This document shows positions 26,901-34,220 of a stretch of 54,741 nucleotides of DNA, piece after piece; within the stretch, counting starts at the first letter, position 1; every line of letters begins with the position of its first letter. Made by a program: the position numbers and the translations under genes. This DNA is from JBEKIK01 sp049509395. GTDB taxonomy: Bacteria > Planctomycetota > Planctomycetia > Pirellulales > Thermoguttaceae. The stretch is taken from positions 1 to 54,741 of the forward strand of contig JBEKZY010000014.1 in the NCBI GenBank assembly GCA_049509395.1, written 5' to 3'. The notes beneath the pieces are model-generated. The model searched no databases, was not told the DNA's origin, and was given only the letters and a program-made list of their open reading frames with translations.

Positions 26901-27144
26901 ACTCAATTTATCTGGCGGTATTACTGGTCCTCATGACCTGGAGGTTGCCAACAACCTTACCGCCACAAGTATTCAAGTGGATACTCTCACCATCGATACT
27001 GGGGCAACGGTGACCATTGCCGCTATCCCCAGCGGACCGCTAGGCAACCCAATCTCCCCCGCTCCCGAACCCTCCGCTCTCGTCCTCCTCTCCATTGCAT
27101 TTATCCTGGCAATATCCACTTGGGCAAAAAAACAAAAGTCCTGA
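20917..27144 (+). CDS. Giant beta-strand-repeat PEP-CTERM protein with an embedded alpha/beta-hydrolase-like domain
   Basis: The 2075-residue protein starts at 20917 with AGGAG about 9 bases upstream. The signal peptide is LTFLCLVLVALSANVQA. Residues ~24-650 and ~720-1440 are Gly/Thr/Ser-rich beta-strand repeats of the type VGRDGGTGTFTMNGGT. Autotransporter-associated motifs occur among them (TLNLTNLNTYTGPISVNKGTLLL, GGLNKLGSGTLTISNTATYSGNTTVNTGTL). W-x-G...NW modules occur near 28, 657 and 1885. Between ~1480 and 1760 lies a hydrolase-like segment with HVLVHGW (oxyanion region, H1491), GHSDG (nucleophile S1591), LLDSPEA (D ~1620) and SAHGYPIGWY (H1686). A beta-sandwich-like segment follows. 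The end is APEPSALVLL, a membrane helix and KKQKS, which is the PEP-CTERM signal for processing by an exosortase. It is probably displayed or released at the cell surface. Confidence 0.85.
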   Translation: MIRIKLTFLCLVLVALSANVQAAVVTWTGTTGDYNVGTNWSSTPNPPATGDTAVIWNTGTATISASPSGTLANFYVGDSGGNGTVAQSAGSFTISGGLTIGRSDTIPGAVGVYNLSGGKLSLGSSTDSYFLVGDGLTSGTGTLNISGTGWLDIVAGEVFIGGLTNTYTSSTGAGSGGNGTLTMSGSGTITMTTSRSSYGYFYVGRDGATGTMTMSEHASIVKQDMNNPIVVGGGYGGAGGAGGAGTLTMSGNSSITLGTSSSTITYGEFWIGQGIGSTGTATISDSASITLNNYFCVGRDGGTGTFTMNGGTVNESGAGFCVVGSVGAATGTVIQNAGMYYDTNGMVLGEGTSTGQWHLNGGLVQASYITSGTVTIANGTGTFYFNGGTFQATASAHGSTNTTAFTQVRGSTATLTMYVQSGGAKIDTNNHDITFTAALQEDTVTPSLGGGLTKLGDGTLNLTNLNTYTGPISVNKGTLLLNYNFTQGGAVTTVATGATLGGNCVLRGVTVNTGGSLSPGKNNSGTGSYPDIGTMTLTGLTIDSANLNFWVHGPGFGNGSLIDVSAGTLTVSASSGKNLFFINTELATGETLAVGDYPLIRCLNIPGIIDQASLKTIFDLPNPYLGPYDADINIEADPTPGSLGKLIYLKLTESKNEWKGASGGNYNNLNNWVTSIPNGIGQKAMFAGLGTPPSVVLDMSPTVGLIVFNNASSYTISTSTANKFILNAGANVSAEVNDLMGSHEIAVNLTMNKETLFAVTRAEDTLKVSGIVGGVGATTTVTKSGRGTLWFSADNIYVGATTVTGGTLQLDGTNAYTGATTVTNATLIAKIIANAGSASSIGAPTSTDPSYLVLDNATFQYSGAADASTNRGITVADSVTIDSAKNLAFTGGLLLSTNLDVTLTTPDAGTITLSGPITNGETPPVFYKTGVGTLKFTANSGVTSTLAQGLYQPCFVVQNGSVIIAGTDNTTQYNVIGGELSVGSAASTWPVSTSPARLTIQGGTLNIRTWLSVGRGDTFDSTVTMTSGVINCANILMGDDGGVSGYTGKQFMNLSGNAVVNSTSVGTTDTNYVGESSGSTATLNISDTAQLNTSTYLIVGRNSGATGNVIQTGGTVTTATDLRIGQSGTGTYNLSGTGKLSTGYEYIGYSGTGTFTQTGGTNTISSSLLLGYNSGSNGTYNLNGGTLILKSLSQGSGTAAFNFGGGTLQASGNSTATLPMTLTGDGGNANIDTAGYAVTLSGVLSGLGGLNKLGSGTLTISNTATYSGNTTVNTGTLQLAGPFVNNIISSPTISVNSGATLDVTGLSGGWISLASGQTLAGSGTVAGGVVAANGSHVAPGIGTLTVGSLNMASGSIYDYQFNSTPANGLINVGGNLTIYGGGFNLYNQGSMTPFAQTGTYKMLQYSGTIGGVGASALSVLNPLPGTAYTFNTSVAHEVDLNIQPNPAKCSYTPSPLVCVPGATDRLAEWNGTSWVPIGEGSISGNVHVLVHGWAPLEGGWVSSNGNSNARIWNDPDAGVFDVFTNLAKAISAPGQTVLAYSWIDKSAVIGPWQSEANATDPSPTGVSSILAQQIEAAAGANTVNLQLIGHSDGAKVATIAATQLEESPAIHVDQLTLLDSPEATPFGIAANSLGVELGKLATAAGSKTVFVDNYISKYGHSYSGTASVNVVNVNLDPFPTDSTSAHGYPIGWYAKSALQPTPHAYNVGIDWSPLTENVGQSLSSPQWSQQWKDVLGGPDYSKELNLVPGTNPPPLPLTFARLLSDLTTLGTTYGVTGIPNGHDFKKDSPQYWDSTFTASNSDVALQFNYQFIQPGQGDQLAVWIDNELRFVATGELLGTVEQVGYFDISDLTPGTHVMTFALQDYGSAPAEFTVTNLKMILTPFDWLSGNTSASTDWNVAANWNPNKSVPNGPGTKVTFGSQAAANNVVDMISQGQTVGNITFSANTSTTIQSTGGFALTLDNNGSVSTIDVDGSHTISAQVVLNNDAIISGTGTLNLSGGITGPHDLEVANNLTATSIQVDTLTIDTGATVTIAAIPSGPLGNPISPAPEPSALVLLSIAFILAISTWAKKQKS

Positions 27145-27153
27145 ATCCCCAAA

Positions 27154-27209
27154 CCATCCTTCATCTTTCATCCTTCATCCTTCATCTCTCATCCTTAATC
27201 CCTCATTCT
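27154..27209. repeat. TCATCCT heptamer array
   Basis: Eight units with a 7-bp period (CCATCCT, TCATCTT, TCATCCT twice, TCATCTC, TCATCCT, TAATCCC, TCATTCT). This is the same consensus as the arrays inside gspH and gspI, here after the stop of the giant protein gene. Confidence 0.85.
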
Positions 27210-27467
27210 CTCCGCGTCCTCTGCGCCCTCTGCGGTATATCCTTCCGTCCTCCAGCCTCCAGCTTTTCCTGTGCCATCTCTGGGCATAGCCTGGCCAACA
27301 ATCGCCCTTTTTCATGAAAATCCATTCCAGCCAAAAACCACCAAAAATGCCCAAAAATACCAAAACTGCTCGAATATGAATTTTCCCGCTCGCAACTTTT
27401 TCTAGGTGTAAATACCCCAATCGCTATCCGCATCTCTTTATCCCCCAATCACTTCCAAATTCATCGC

Positions 27468-27482
27468 TGAGAATGATTCTCA
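27468..27482. promoter_or_regulatory. Fur-box-like 7-1-7 palindrome
   Basis: TGAGAATGATTCTCA is a perfect 7-1-7 inverted repeat, two symmetric changes away from the classical Fur half-site TGATAAT. It stands between two convergent genes, so it does not precede an evident start codon. Confidence 0.35.
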
Positions 27483-27807
27483 ATAAGCTTTTTCACCAAT
27501 AATTCACTTTAAAAAATTCCCTGTCCAAAAACTCCAACTCCTTATCCCGTAACTCATTTGCGCGCACCGTCCCCCGCAAAACTCAAAACATTTTTTTCTA
27601 CTACTTAAGAGTGCCCCAAATCGTCGCCCCAACCCCTTATTTTCCAACCCCTTGCACCGCCCCATTTTGGCCAAGAATTCATTTTCTCTCGAATCCGCCA
27701 AAAATCCCATTTCCCCCGACAAAAAACTCCCCTTTCTTTTACATCAAGTCCTGAACCCTCGAGCCAGACAAGAATGTCCTGCCCCCTGAACCCTGAACCC
27801 CGAACCC

Positions 27808-29391
27808 TTATCCCAGCCCAAACACCTCCACCGCCAAATCCTTCACCCGTTTCAAATCCAACTTGCCGGTCCCCAAAACGGGAATCGCTTCCACGCGGCG
27901 GAAATCTTCGGGCGAGGGAATCCACAGCGGCGGCAGGCCCGTCTCCGGCAGTTTGCGGCAAATCTCCTCGGGCTTTTGCCCCAAGTCGGTGTGCAAAACC
28001 ACCAACCTTTCACCCCGCTTGGCGTCCGGCACCGACGTGACCACGGCCCGCAGGTCTTCTTCGTCGATCTTCAACAACTGGTTGATGGCCTCTTCCACGC
28101 GAATATGCGGCACCATCTCGCCGCCGATCTTCGAGAACCGGCTCACCCGACCGGTTACTTTAATAAATCCCTCTTCGTCGATCTCTGCCACGTCGCCCGT
28201 TATGTACCAGCCGTCGCGGATCACCTCGGCCGTCAGATCGGGCCGGGCCAGGTAGCCTTTCATCACGTTCGGGCCTTTTACCAGCAGCATGCCCGTGCGA
28301 CCGGGCCCAAGATCTTCGCCCGTGTCCAGGTCAATCACCTTGGCCGCGATGCCCGGTAAGGGCCTGCCTACCGTGCCTTCCTTCACGCCTTCGAGTTTGC
28401 TGGTCCGGCCGCGGCCCGGCGGAATATTGCCGGCCACCACCGGTGAAAGTTCGGTCGCTCCGTAGCCTTCCATGGGCCGGACCTTGAATTTCGCCTCGAA
28501 TGCGTCGGCCAGTTCGATGGGCAGTTTTTCCGCCCCGGCAAACACCACTTCCAAAGTCTTGAAATTCTCCGCTTCGCAGCGGCGTTGATAAGCGCGGACA
28601 AAGGTAGGCGTGGCGATCATGATCGTCGCCCCGTGCCGCTGGCAGAGTTTTCCCACCTCCCGCGCCTCCAAGGGCGTGAAATGATAGATCCCCTTGGGCG
28701 CCAATGTCAAAACTGTCCATAGCGTAACGGTATAGCCGAACGAATGAAAAAACGGCAAAATGCCCAAAAGCACGTCGCTGTCGCGCAGCCGGATGATGGC
28801 GTCGATCGCCTCCACGTTCGAGCCCACGTTCTCTTGCGTCAGCATTACGCCCTTGGGCCGGCCGGTCGAACCGGAGGTGAAAACCACCGTCAGCAAATCG
28901 TCGGGCTTCACTCGGGTCAGGCCCAATTGGCGTTCCAGCAAAAAAACCGGCGTCAACCACGCCTCGGCCGCAGAAATAATCTTGTCGAAGGTTGTGATCT
29001 TTTCCGCAAAATCCTCCAGCGGTACGAACTGGGCGTCAATTTTAAAATCGAACTTCTCCAACATCCGCCGACTGGTAAGCACGTGGCGAATTCCGCACTG
29101 TTTAACGCAGGAGTTCATCACCTCGGAAGTGACAGTGTAATTCAGATTCACGGCAATGCGGCGATCGATGGCCAGGGCGGCGTTTGTAACCATGGCCCCC
29201 ACCGAAGGCGGCAGCAAAACGCCCACGAATTGCTCGCCGGGCGCAAGCACGTGCCTGCCCAACAGGCGGCGGAGCGCCAGCGTGCGGGTAAGCAGCCCCG
29301 CCCCGCTGAGTTCCGCGCCGGTCGAGTCGGCCGCCTTGGCCTTTCTCATGTGCCGGCGGCACATCCGCAGAAATTTTCGCGGCAAGATCAT
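27808..29391 (-). CDS. AMP-dependent acyl-ACP/acyl-CoA synthetase (Aas-like ligase)
   Basis: An ANL-superfamily enzyme that activates a fatty acid with ATP. The P-loop-like motif VVFTSGSTGRPKGVMLTQ is near residue 170. YGATELSP is near 310, GWYITGDVAEIDEEGF near 395 and GRVSRFSKIGGEMV near 415, with the final Lys region GTGKLDLKRVKDL. A 556-codon frame opens at ATG 29478, overlapping the upstream stop. The start is placed at 29391 (MILPRKFLRM) because codons 1-29 before it are repeat sequence (KTACGFAIITENRQLKTDN). Neither start has a good ribosome-binding site. With the upstream gene it makes up an LplT-PlsC-Aas set, so its likely substrate is a fatty acid for reacylating lysophospholipid. 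Confidence 0.85.
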   Translation of the reverse strand: MILPRKFLRMCRRHMRKAKAADSTGAELSGAGLLTRTLALRRLLGRHVLAPGEQFVGVLLPPSVGAMVTNAALAIDRRIAVNLNYTVTSEVMNSCVKQCGIRHVLTSRRMLEKFDFKIDAQFVPLEDFAEKITTFDKIISAAEAWLTPVFLLERQLGLTRVKPDDLLTVVFTSGSTGRPKGVMLTQENVGSNVEAIDAIIRLRDSDVLLGILPFFHSFGYTVTLWTVLTLAPKGIYHFTPLEAREVGKLCQRHGATIMIATPTFVRAYQRRCEAENFKTLEVVFAGAEKLPIELADAFEAKFKVRPMEGYGATELSPVVAGNIPPGRGRTSKLEGVKEGTVGRPLPGIAAKVIDLDTGEDLGPGRTGMLLVKGPNVMKGYLARPDLTAEVIRDGWYITGDVAEIDEEGFIKVTGRVSRFSKIGGEMVPHIRVEEAINQLLKIDEEDLRAVVTSVPDAKRGERLVVLHTDLGQKPEEICRKLPETGLPPLWIPSPEDFRRVEAIPVLGTGKLDLKRVKDLAVEVFGLG

Positions 29392-29399
29392 TTTAAAGT

Positions 29400-29486
29400 T
29401 GTCGGTTTTCAGTTGTCGGTTTTCAGTTATAATCGCGAAACCGCAAGCGGTTTTCCTTCGGAATTCATCATTCAGCATTCTGCATT
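29400..29486. repeat. Repeat cluster at the junction of the two lipid genes
   Basis: A 14-bp unit, TGTCGGTTTTCAGT, twice (29400-29427). A GAAACCGCAAGCGGTTTTC hairpin (29437-29455). Three heptamers, CATCATT, CAGCATT, CTGCATT (29466-29486). The last contain the stop and final codons (MQNAE) of the upstream gene. Confidence 0.75.
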
Positions 29487-31516
29487 TTGGAGAGTTCCAC
29501 CACTGCCTGGCGGATTTGATCGATATCGGCGGGATGATAAATGGGTCTGCCGAAGCGGATTGTCACCGGATATCGCCATTTTTTAGGCAGTTTCCAGAAG
29601 GCTTTGCCGCCTTCAAAACTGAAAATGCTGCCCCACATGCCCTCGACATACACCGGAATGACCGGCAGGTCGGTGCCTTCGATAATCCTCATCAGGCCGG
29701 GCTGGAAGGGCTGCATTTCGCCGGTGCGGGTAATGCCGCCTTCGGGAAAAACGCAAACCAATTCGCCGCCAAGCAATGCCTCGCGGGCGGTGCGCAACGA
29801 TTGGACTATCGATTTCCGCCCGGGATGAATGAGAATCACTCGCCCCAAACGCCCGAACCAGCGGAGCCACGGGGTCTCGAAATAATCGGCAAAAACCAGC
29901 ATCCGCGGGTGGCGCGGACAGGCCAGGCCCACCAGCAGGCCGTCGGCGTAACTGACGTGGTTGGGCGTGATCAGGGCGCCGGTGGCCGGAATGTTTTCCA
30001 ACCCCTCGATTCGCGTCCGGTACATCAACCGCCATAATGCCACTGCAATCATTCGCGTGGTATCGTAAGCCGTGTAGCGGATTAAGATTAGGACCAAGGG
30101 CAGCAATAAAACTCCCATAAGCAGGAAAATGGCCCGGCTGGATAATCCCAATACGCTGACCATCAAAATATATACGGCCGCAGCCGCCAGAGTGCCCGAA
30201 AAAGTCATAAAATTTATAGCGGCGAAAATGGAGCCGCGAGTTTTTTCAGGGCTGTGATATTGCAGATATGCCTGTAACGGCACGTCGTACAATCCGCCCG
30301 AAAATCCCAGGATAAACAGGATTACGGCGGTGGCGAAATAGCCCAAGGAAAGCGGGGATCCATTGCAAGCGGGCACAAAGAATAGAAGGATATGGCTAAT
30401 TGCCAAGCCGGCAGCCCCCAGCGGCACCAGCGACAAAATTATTCTGCGCCGTGAAATAAAGCCGGCCAAAACATTGCCCGCCCCCACGCCCACGGCGAGA
30501 ACGCCCAATAGCACGCTGATAAATATTTTATTGTTTTCCGCCAGATTCAGATGGATGGCGCCGTAGTTGTTGACGTTGAGCTGGCATAATCCGCCCAGCG
30601 ACCAGAACAGCGTGCTGGCACAAGCGGCCAGGAAGAGCGCTCGAATGGCCGTTAAAGTGCGGAAATCGCGGCATGTTTCGCCGGCGAAGTTCAGCGGAAA
30701 TTTTCGCGACGGACTGGCAATCGCAAGCCGCCGGATCGGCAGGCTGGTCATCAGTCCGGTCACGGCCACGCCGACAATGGTCGCGGCCCATAACCACCAA
30801 TGGGTTTGGCCGGATGGCACCGTCTTGTCGTATAAGTATCCGGCAGTTACGTTGCCCAGCACGATGGCCATGATTGTAGTCATGCCGACCAGGCCGTTGG
30901 CGGCGGAGAGGCGGTCCGAGCGGACGATTTCCGGGATCGAACCGTACTTTGACGGACCGAATATAGCGCTATGGCCGCCCATCAAAAACAGCGTGAAAAA
31001 CATAAGCCACACGTTGCCGTGGAGGATCACCGCTACGCCCAGAAGCATGAGGATCACTTCGGCGACCTTGCACGCGACTATCACATTGCGTTTACTGAAA
31101 CGGTCGGCAAAATATCCGGCGGGCGCAGCCAACAAGATAAAGGGCAATACAAGCATCGCCAATCCCCCCGAAACCGCGATATCCTTGTAGGTCTCGGCCG
31201 GAAGGTTGGGATTGATCCAAGACACCAACCAACGGAAGATCGGGTCATGCACCGCATAGTCGCTGCCGATCCAGGCTACAAGCCAGCGAAAGATGTTGTC
31301 GTTGGTGGCACCGAGAAATTGGGTGATCAAAAGCCCCAGGAAACTGGGCGAAAGCAGTCTCTCGCGATCGGCCTCGGCAGGAAGATCGGGCGTCCGGTCA
31401 GCGGTGGATGCGGGTGATAGTTGAGAATCCATCGGAATCGCATGGGCAAAGGGCGTTTGTCCGGGTTTCCCGGCGGACGATTCAGCAGTACAAGTTGTAA
31501 CGGATTCAGCACTCAT
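29468..31516 (-). CDS. Lysophospholipid transporter / acyltransferase fusion (LplT-PlsC type)
   Basis: About 682 residues, taking ATG 31516; the frame can also open at GTG 31522. A hydrophilic 50-residue lead is followed by a major-facilitator domain of about 12 membrane helices (residues ~55-435), with QFLGATNDNIFRW and PAGYFADRFSKR as in LplT. A PlsC acyltransferase domain then contains NHVSYAD (the HX4D catalytic motif, ~515) and FPEGGITRTG (~590). In E. coli, LplT flips lysophospholipid inward and Aas (PlsC plus ligase) reacylates it. Here transporter and acyltransferase are fused and the ligase is the next gene, overlapping at the stop. The C-terminus lies in heptamer repeats. Confidence 0.88.
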   Translation of the reverse strand: MSAESVTTCTAESSAGKPGQTPFAHAIPMDSQLSPASTADRTPDLPAEADRERLLSPSFLGLLITQFLGATNDNIFRWLVAWIGSDYAVHDPIFRWLVSWINPNLPAETYKDIAVSGGLAMLVLPFILLAAPAGYFADRFSKRNVIVACKVAEVILMLLGVAVILHGNVWLMFFTLFLMGGHSAIFGPSKYGSIPEIVRSDRLSAANGLVGMTTIMAIVLGNVTAGYLYDKTVPSGQTHWWLWAATIVGVAVTGLMTSLPIRRLAIASPSRKFPLNFAGETCRDFRTLTAIRALFLAACASTLFWSLGGLCQLNVNNYGAIHLNLAENNKIFISVLLGVLAVGVGAGNVLAGFISRRRIILSLVPLGAAGLAISHILLFFVPACNGSPLSLGYFATAVILFILGFSGGLYDVPLQAYLQYHSPEKTRGSIFAAINFMTFSGTLAAAAVYILMVSVLGLSSRAIFLLMGVLLLPLVLILIRYTAYDTTRMIAVALWRLMYRTRIEGLENIPATGALITPNHVSYADGLLVGLACPRHPRMLVFADYFETPWLRWFGRLGRVILIHPGRKSIVQSLRTAREALLGGELVCVFPEGGITRTGEMQPFQPGLMRIIEGTDLPVIPVYVEGMWGSIFSFEGGKAFWKLPKKWRYPVTIRFGRPIYHPADIDQIRQAVVELSKMQNAE

Positions 31517-31800
31517 TGTCACGATGGTTTTTGAATGTATATTGATTGTCAGATAAGTAATGCCGCATTTTTTCGTCGGAGCCGGGCCGTGTCGGCCCGG
31601 AAGTGCCGGGGCAACACGCCCCGGCTCTGATTTTTTTCCACGACATTCTATTTCTGAGACTCAATAGCCCCGGCACTAGGGCCGGAATAAAATAGCCCAT
31701 CACGCGCGGCACAAGTGCCGCGGCCAAACGCCTTGATGGGCGTCCCTAATGTCATTAGGCGATGTTTTGACCCCCATGTAACGTCCGATTTCAGATGCTT
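31517..31800. other. Intergenic hairpin cluster
   Basis: Hairpins include GCCGGGCCGTGTCGGCCCGG, GCCGGGGCAACACGCCCCGGC, CCGGCACTAGGGCCGG and CGGCACAAGTGCCG. TGAGACTCAATAGCCC at 31654 resembles 19948. The end of the DUF481 remnant begins at 31801. No separate gene seen. Confidence 0.5.
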
Positions 31801-31865
31801 TCAGAACTTCCATAATAGCAGCGCGGCGTAGTCCAAGTCGTTGGGCCGCGCCGTGCCGGGCGAAC
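31801..31865 (-). pseudogene. Frameshifted 3' remnant of the DUF481-like gene
   Basis: In the -1 frame relative to the upstream gene, the codons here read PGTARPNDLDYAALLLWKF and stop at 31801-31803. This is the expected DUF481/YdiY C-terminus (NDLDY... then a terminal aromatic strand). It is cut off from the main frame by a TGA at 31866, within GCGGGGTGA. Confidence 0.7.
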
Positions 31866-32699
31866 TCACCCCGCCAGGCTGTTGAGTCGGAATTCGGTAA
31901 AATCCGTTTCATTGGGCATGTAGTCCACAGTGGCCACGAGTTTCTGGCGGTAGCTAACCCGGCGTTCGTAATCAATGCCCACGATCATTTCCGGGGTATA
32001 ATAATGGTCCTTTGGGCCGCCGATTTCATGCGAAAAACCGCTTCCAAAACGCGTCTTAAACGAGGCCTGTCTGGTTCTAAACCACCAATAACCCACGCCG
32101 GCATGGGCGGTGATGCGGAAATTAAAATCTTGAAATTCGTCGTATTCGCCTATAGTTTCTACAAACAAACTCCAAGGCGTTTCCAGGATCAGCCGTTCAT
32201 ACCTGGCTTCGGAAAACAGCCAATTAGCCGTGTTCTTTGTATTAGTCGTGCGACGGTTATAGTCCAGGTCCAGATACAGCAGATGAAGTTCCGTTCTTCG
32301 TTTAGCGTTGAATCCCGCGTGCAGATTCATGGACTGGTTGTTGCCTTCCGCTCCGTCCAGTCCGAGCGTGAAAGAGCCTTCCCATAGTTTTATTGGCTTT
32401 TCTTCTCCATCCTCCTCGATAATACTAGGTTCTTCCTGTTGAGGTTTTTTTAGGGCCGGGGTTTGCAGGTCCTGATCCAATAAAAAATCATGAAATTGTG
32501 GTTTCGACACCCAATCGGCCGGAGGTTGTGCGTTTCCCACCGGCGGCAACCGCTCGACATCCCCAGCATGAACCGCCGGCGCTGCAGGCGGCCCGCTCGC
32601 TGGTCCAGTATCTGACCCCACGGTGCATACACTCATTCCGATAAATAGACTCAAAACTGATCCAACCAAGATGCCGTCCTCAGCGCGCGGAATTTCCAC
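31866..32699 (-). CDS. DUF481-like outer-membrane beta-barrel protein, truncated by frameshift
   Basis: The 277-residue frame opens at GTG 32699; the exact start is uncertain. An N-terminal hydrophobic segment (ILVGSVLSLFIGMSV) is probably a signal peptide. A Pro-rich linker and an acidic stretch (EEPSIIEEDGEE) follow. From ~100 on there are alternating beta strands typical of DUF481: WEGSFTLGLDGAEGNNQSMNLHAGF, ELHLLYLDLDYNR, ARYERLILETPWSLFVETIGEYDEFQDFNFRITAHAGVGYWW. It ends FRLNSLAG at a TGA, while the natural C-terminus is found in another frame just downstream. About 20-25 residues between the two also seem short. It may be a genuine pseudogene or a base-calling error in a G run. Confidence 0.7.
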   Translation of the reverse strand: MEIPRAEDGILVGSVLSLFIGMSVCTVGSDTGPASGPPAAPAVHAGDVERLPPVGNAQPPADWVSKPQFHDFLLDQDLQTPALKKPQQEEPSIIEEDGEEKPIKLWEGSFTLGLDGAEGNNQSMNLHAGFNAKRRTELHLLYLDLDYNRRTTNTKNTANWLFSEARYERLILETPWSLFVETIGEYDEFQDFNFRITAHAGVGYWWFRTRQASFKTRFGSGFSHEIGGPKDHYYTPEMIVGIDYERRVSYRQKLVATVDYMPNETDFTEFRLNSLAG

Positions 32700-32916
32700 A
32701 TTTTTTTATTGAGCCGAGAACGGTAGCAGAATCAGATCGGCAAGACAAGGGCGAGTTGCCACTAAATAGGTGGCATCATGGATAGAATGATGATGTACTA
32801 CTTATTATGTATACATGATAACCGTATGACGGGGACATTCCCAAGCTTTCCCAGCTTCGATAGACTGACATTATTGTTTAAACTCATCTTGGCTGCTTGG
32901 CTATCGAGGTTATTGC

Positions 32917-34206
32917 ATGAGCGACGTTGTGACATTGGTCTTAGGAGGCGGACAAGGTACGCGGCTTTATCCGCTCACGAAATACCGTTCCAAGCCGGCG
33001 GTTCCAGTGGCGGGCAAGTATCGCTTAATAGACATTCCCTTGTCGAATTGCATCAACAGCGGTTTGAATCGTTGTTACGTGATCACCCAGTTCAATTCCG
33101 TCAGTTTGCACCGCCATATCCGCAGCACGTACAATTTCGACGTTTTCCACGGCGGGTTTGTGGAAATTTTGGCGGCCCAACAAACCCTCGATAACGCCAA
33201 CTGGTACCAGGGAACCGCCGATGCCGTGCGGCAGAATCTCCGCTACGCCGAAGAGCCGGGCATAAATAAAGTCTTGATTCTTTCCGGCGATCAGCTTTAT
33301 CGCATCGACTTTCGGCACATGATTGCCGCCCACGAACAGTCCGGCGCCGATGTAACCATCGCGGCCGTGCCGGTCCGCGAAGAAGCCGCTTCGGAACTGG
33401 GAATCATGCGCGCGGACGAAACGGGCCGGGTGGTGGGCTTCCTGGAAAAACCGAAAACCAAACACGATTGCGATCTGGTCCGCACCGACCCCAAATGGAT
33501 CGACGCCCAAGGTTTCCAGAGCCGCGGCCGCGATCTGCTGGCAAACATGGGAATCTACCTATTCAATCGGCAAGCTCTCATGGACGTGCTCGACAAGACC
33601 AACTACCGCGACTTCGGCAAAGAAGTGTTTCCCGCCTCGATTCGCTCGCGCAAGGTGCGGGTTTATCTTTTCGACGGTTATTGGGAAGACATCGGAACTA
33701 TCAAATCGTTTTACGAGGCTAACCTCGCCCTGGCGGCCGCCGATGCCTCGTTCGATTTATTATCGCAGAGCACGCCGATTTATTCCCGGGCAAGATTTCT
33801 CCCTCCCATGCGCGTCGAGGGGGCCACTATCAAAGACAGCCTGATCGCCGAAGGCTCGCGGATCGAACAAGGAGCAGTGATCGAGAACAGCATCATCGGA
33901 TTGAGGTGCTTGATCGGCCGCGACGTGATAATCCGCAATTCCGTGGTGATGGGCAACGATTTCTACGAACTGCCCCGCGACATAGCCCTGCACAAATCGA
34001 ACGGTCTGCCGCCCTTGGGCGTCGGCCCGGGAACGCATATCGAGGGCGCAATCATCGATAAAAACTGCCGCATCGGCCGCAACGCGCGCATCATCAATGA
34101 TAAAGGACTGGAAGACACCGTTGAAACCCAATACGGCGTGATCCGCGACGGCATCGTGGTCGTCCCCAAGGGCACCACATTGCCCGATCATTGGTCGCAG
34201 GAATAA
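32917..34206 (+). CDS. glgC: Glucose-1-phosphate adenylyltransferase GlgC
   Basis: The 429-residue enzyme makes ADP-glucose from ATP and glucose 1-phosphate, the committed step of bacterial glycogen synthesis. The N-terminal nucleotidyltransferase domain begins TLVLGGGQGTRLYPLT and continues RSKPAVPVAGKYRLIDIPL. It has WYQGTADAVRQNL near residue 95, GDQLYRIDF near 125 and VVGFLEKPK near 175. The C-terminal third has left-handed beta-helix turns (IKDSLIAEGSRIEQGAVIENSIIGLRC). The start at 32917 gives MSDVVTLVLGGG, with a GAGG about 9 bases upstream. No glycogen synthase or branching enzyme is adjacent. Confidence 0.95.
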   Translation: MSDVVTLVLGGGQGTRLYPLTKYRSKPAVPVAGKYRLIDIPLSNCINSGLNRCYVITQFNSVSLHRHIRSTYNFDVFHGGFVEILAAQQTLDNANWYQGTADAVRQNLRYAEEPGINKVLILSGDQLYRIDFRHMIAAHEQSGADVTIAAVPVREEAASELGIMRADETGRVVGFLEKPKTKHDCDLVRTDPKWIDAQGFQSRGRDLLANMGIYLFNRQALMDVLDKTNYRDFGKEVFPASIRSRKVRVYLFDGYWEDIGTIKSFYEANLALAAADASFDLLSQSTPIYSRARFLPPMRVEGATIKDSLIAEGSRIEQGAVIENSIIGLRCLIGRDVIIRNSVVMGNDFYELPRDIALHKSNGLPPLGVGPGTHIEGAIIDKNCRIGRNARIINDKGLEDTVETQYGVIRDGIVVVPKGTTLPDHWSQE

Positions 34207-34220
34207 GGGGCAGTGACGTA

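Larger units (their letters stand above)
27145..27807. other. Intergenic region between convergent genes
   Basis: It holds a heptamer array (27154-27209), a widespread-type CTCTGCGCCCTCTGCGG segment (27211-27234), a Fur-box-like palindrome (27468-27482) and three CTGAACC-type heptamers (27786-27806). The rest is unremarkable AT-leaning sequence. The open frames here show no family features. Confidence 0.5.

Noticed and set aside
27605..27961. 118-codon minus-strand frame before the acyl-ACP synthetase 3' end
   Set aside because: Reads through heptamers and overlaps the real gene in another frame; no family features.
29392..29478. N-terminal extension of the acyl-ACP synthetase from ATG 29478
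   Set aside because: The 29 extra codons are repeat sequence and the enzyme family does not need them; kept only as an alternative start.
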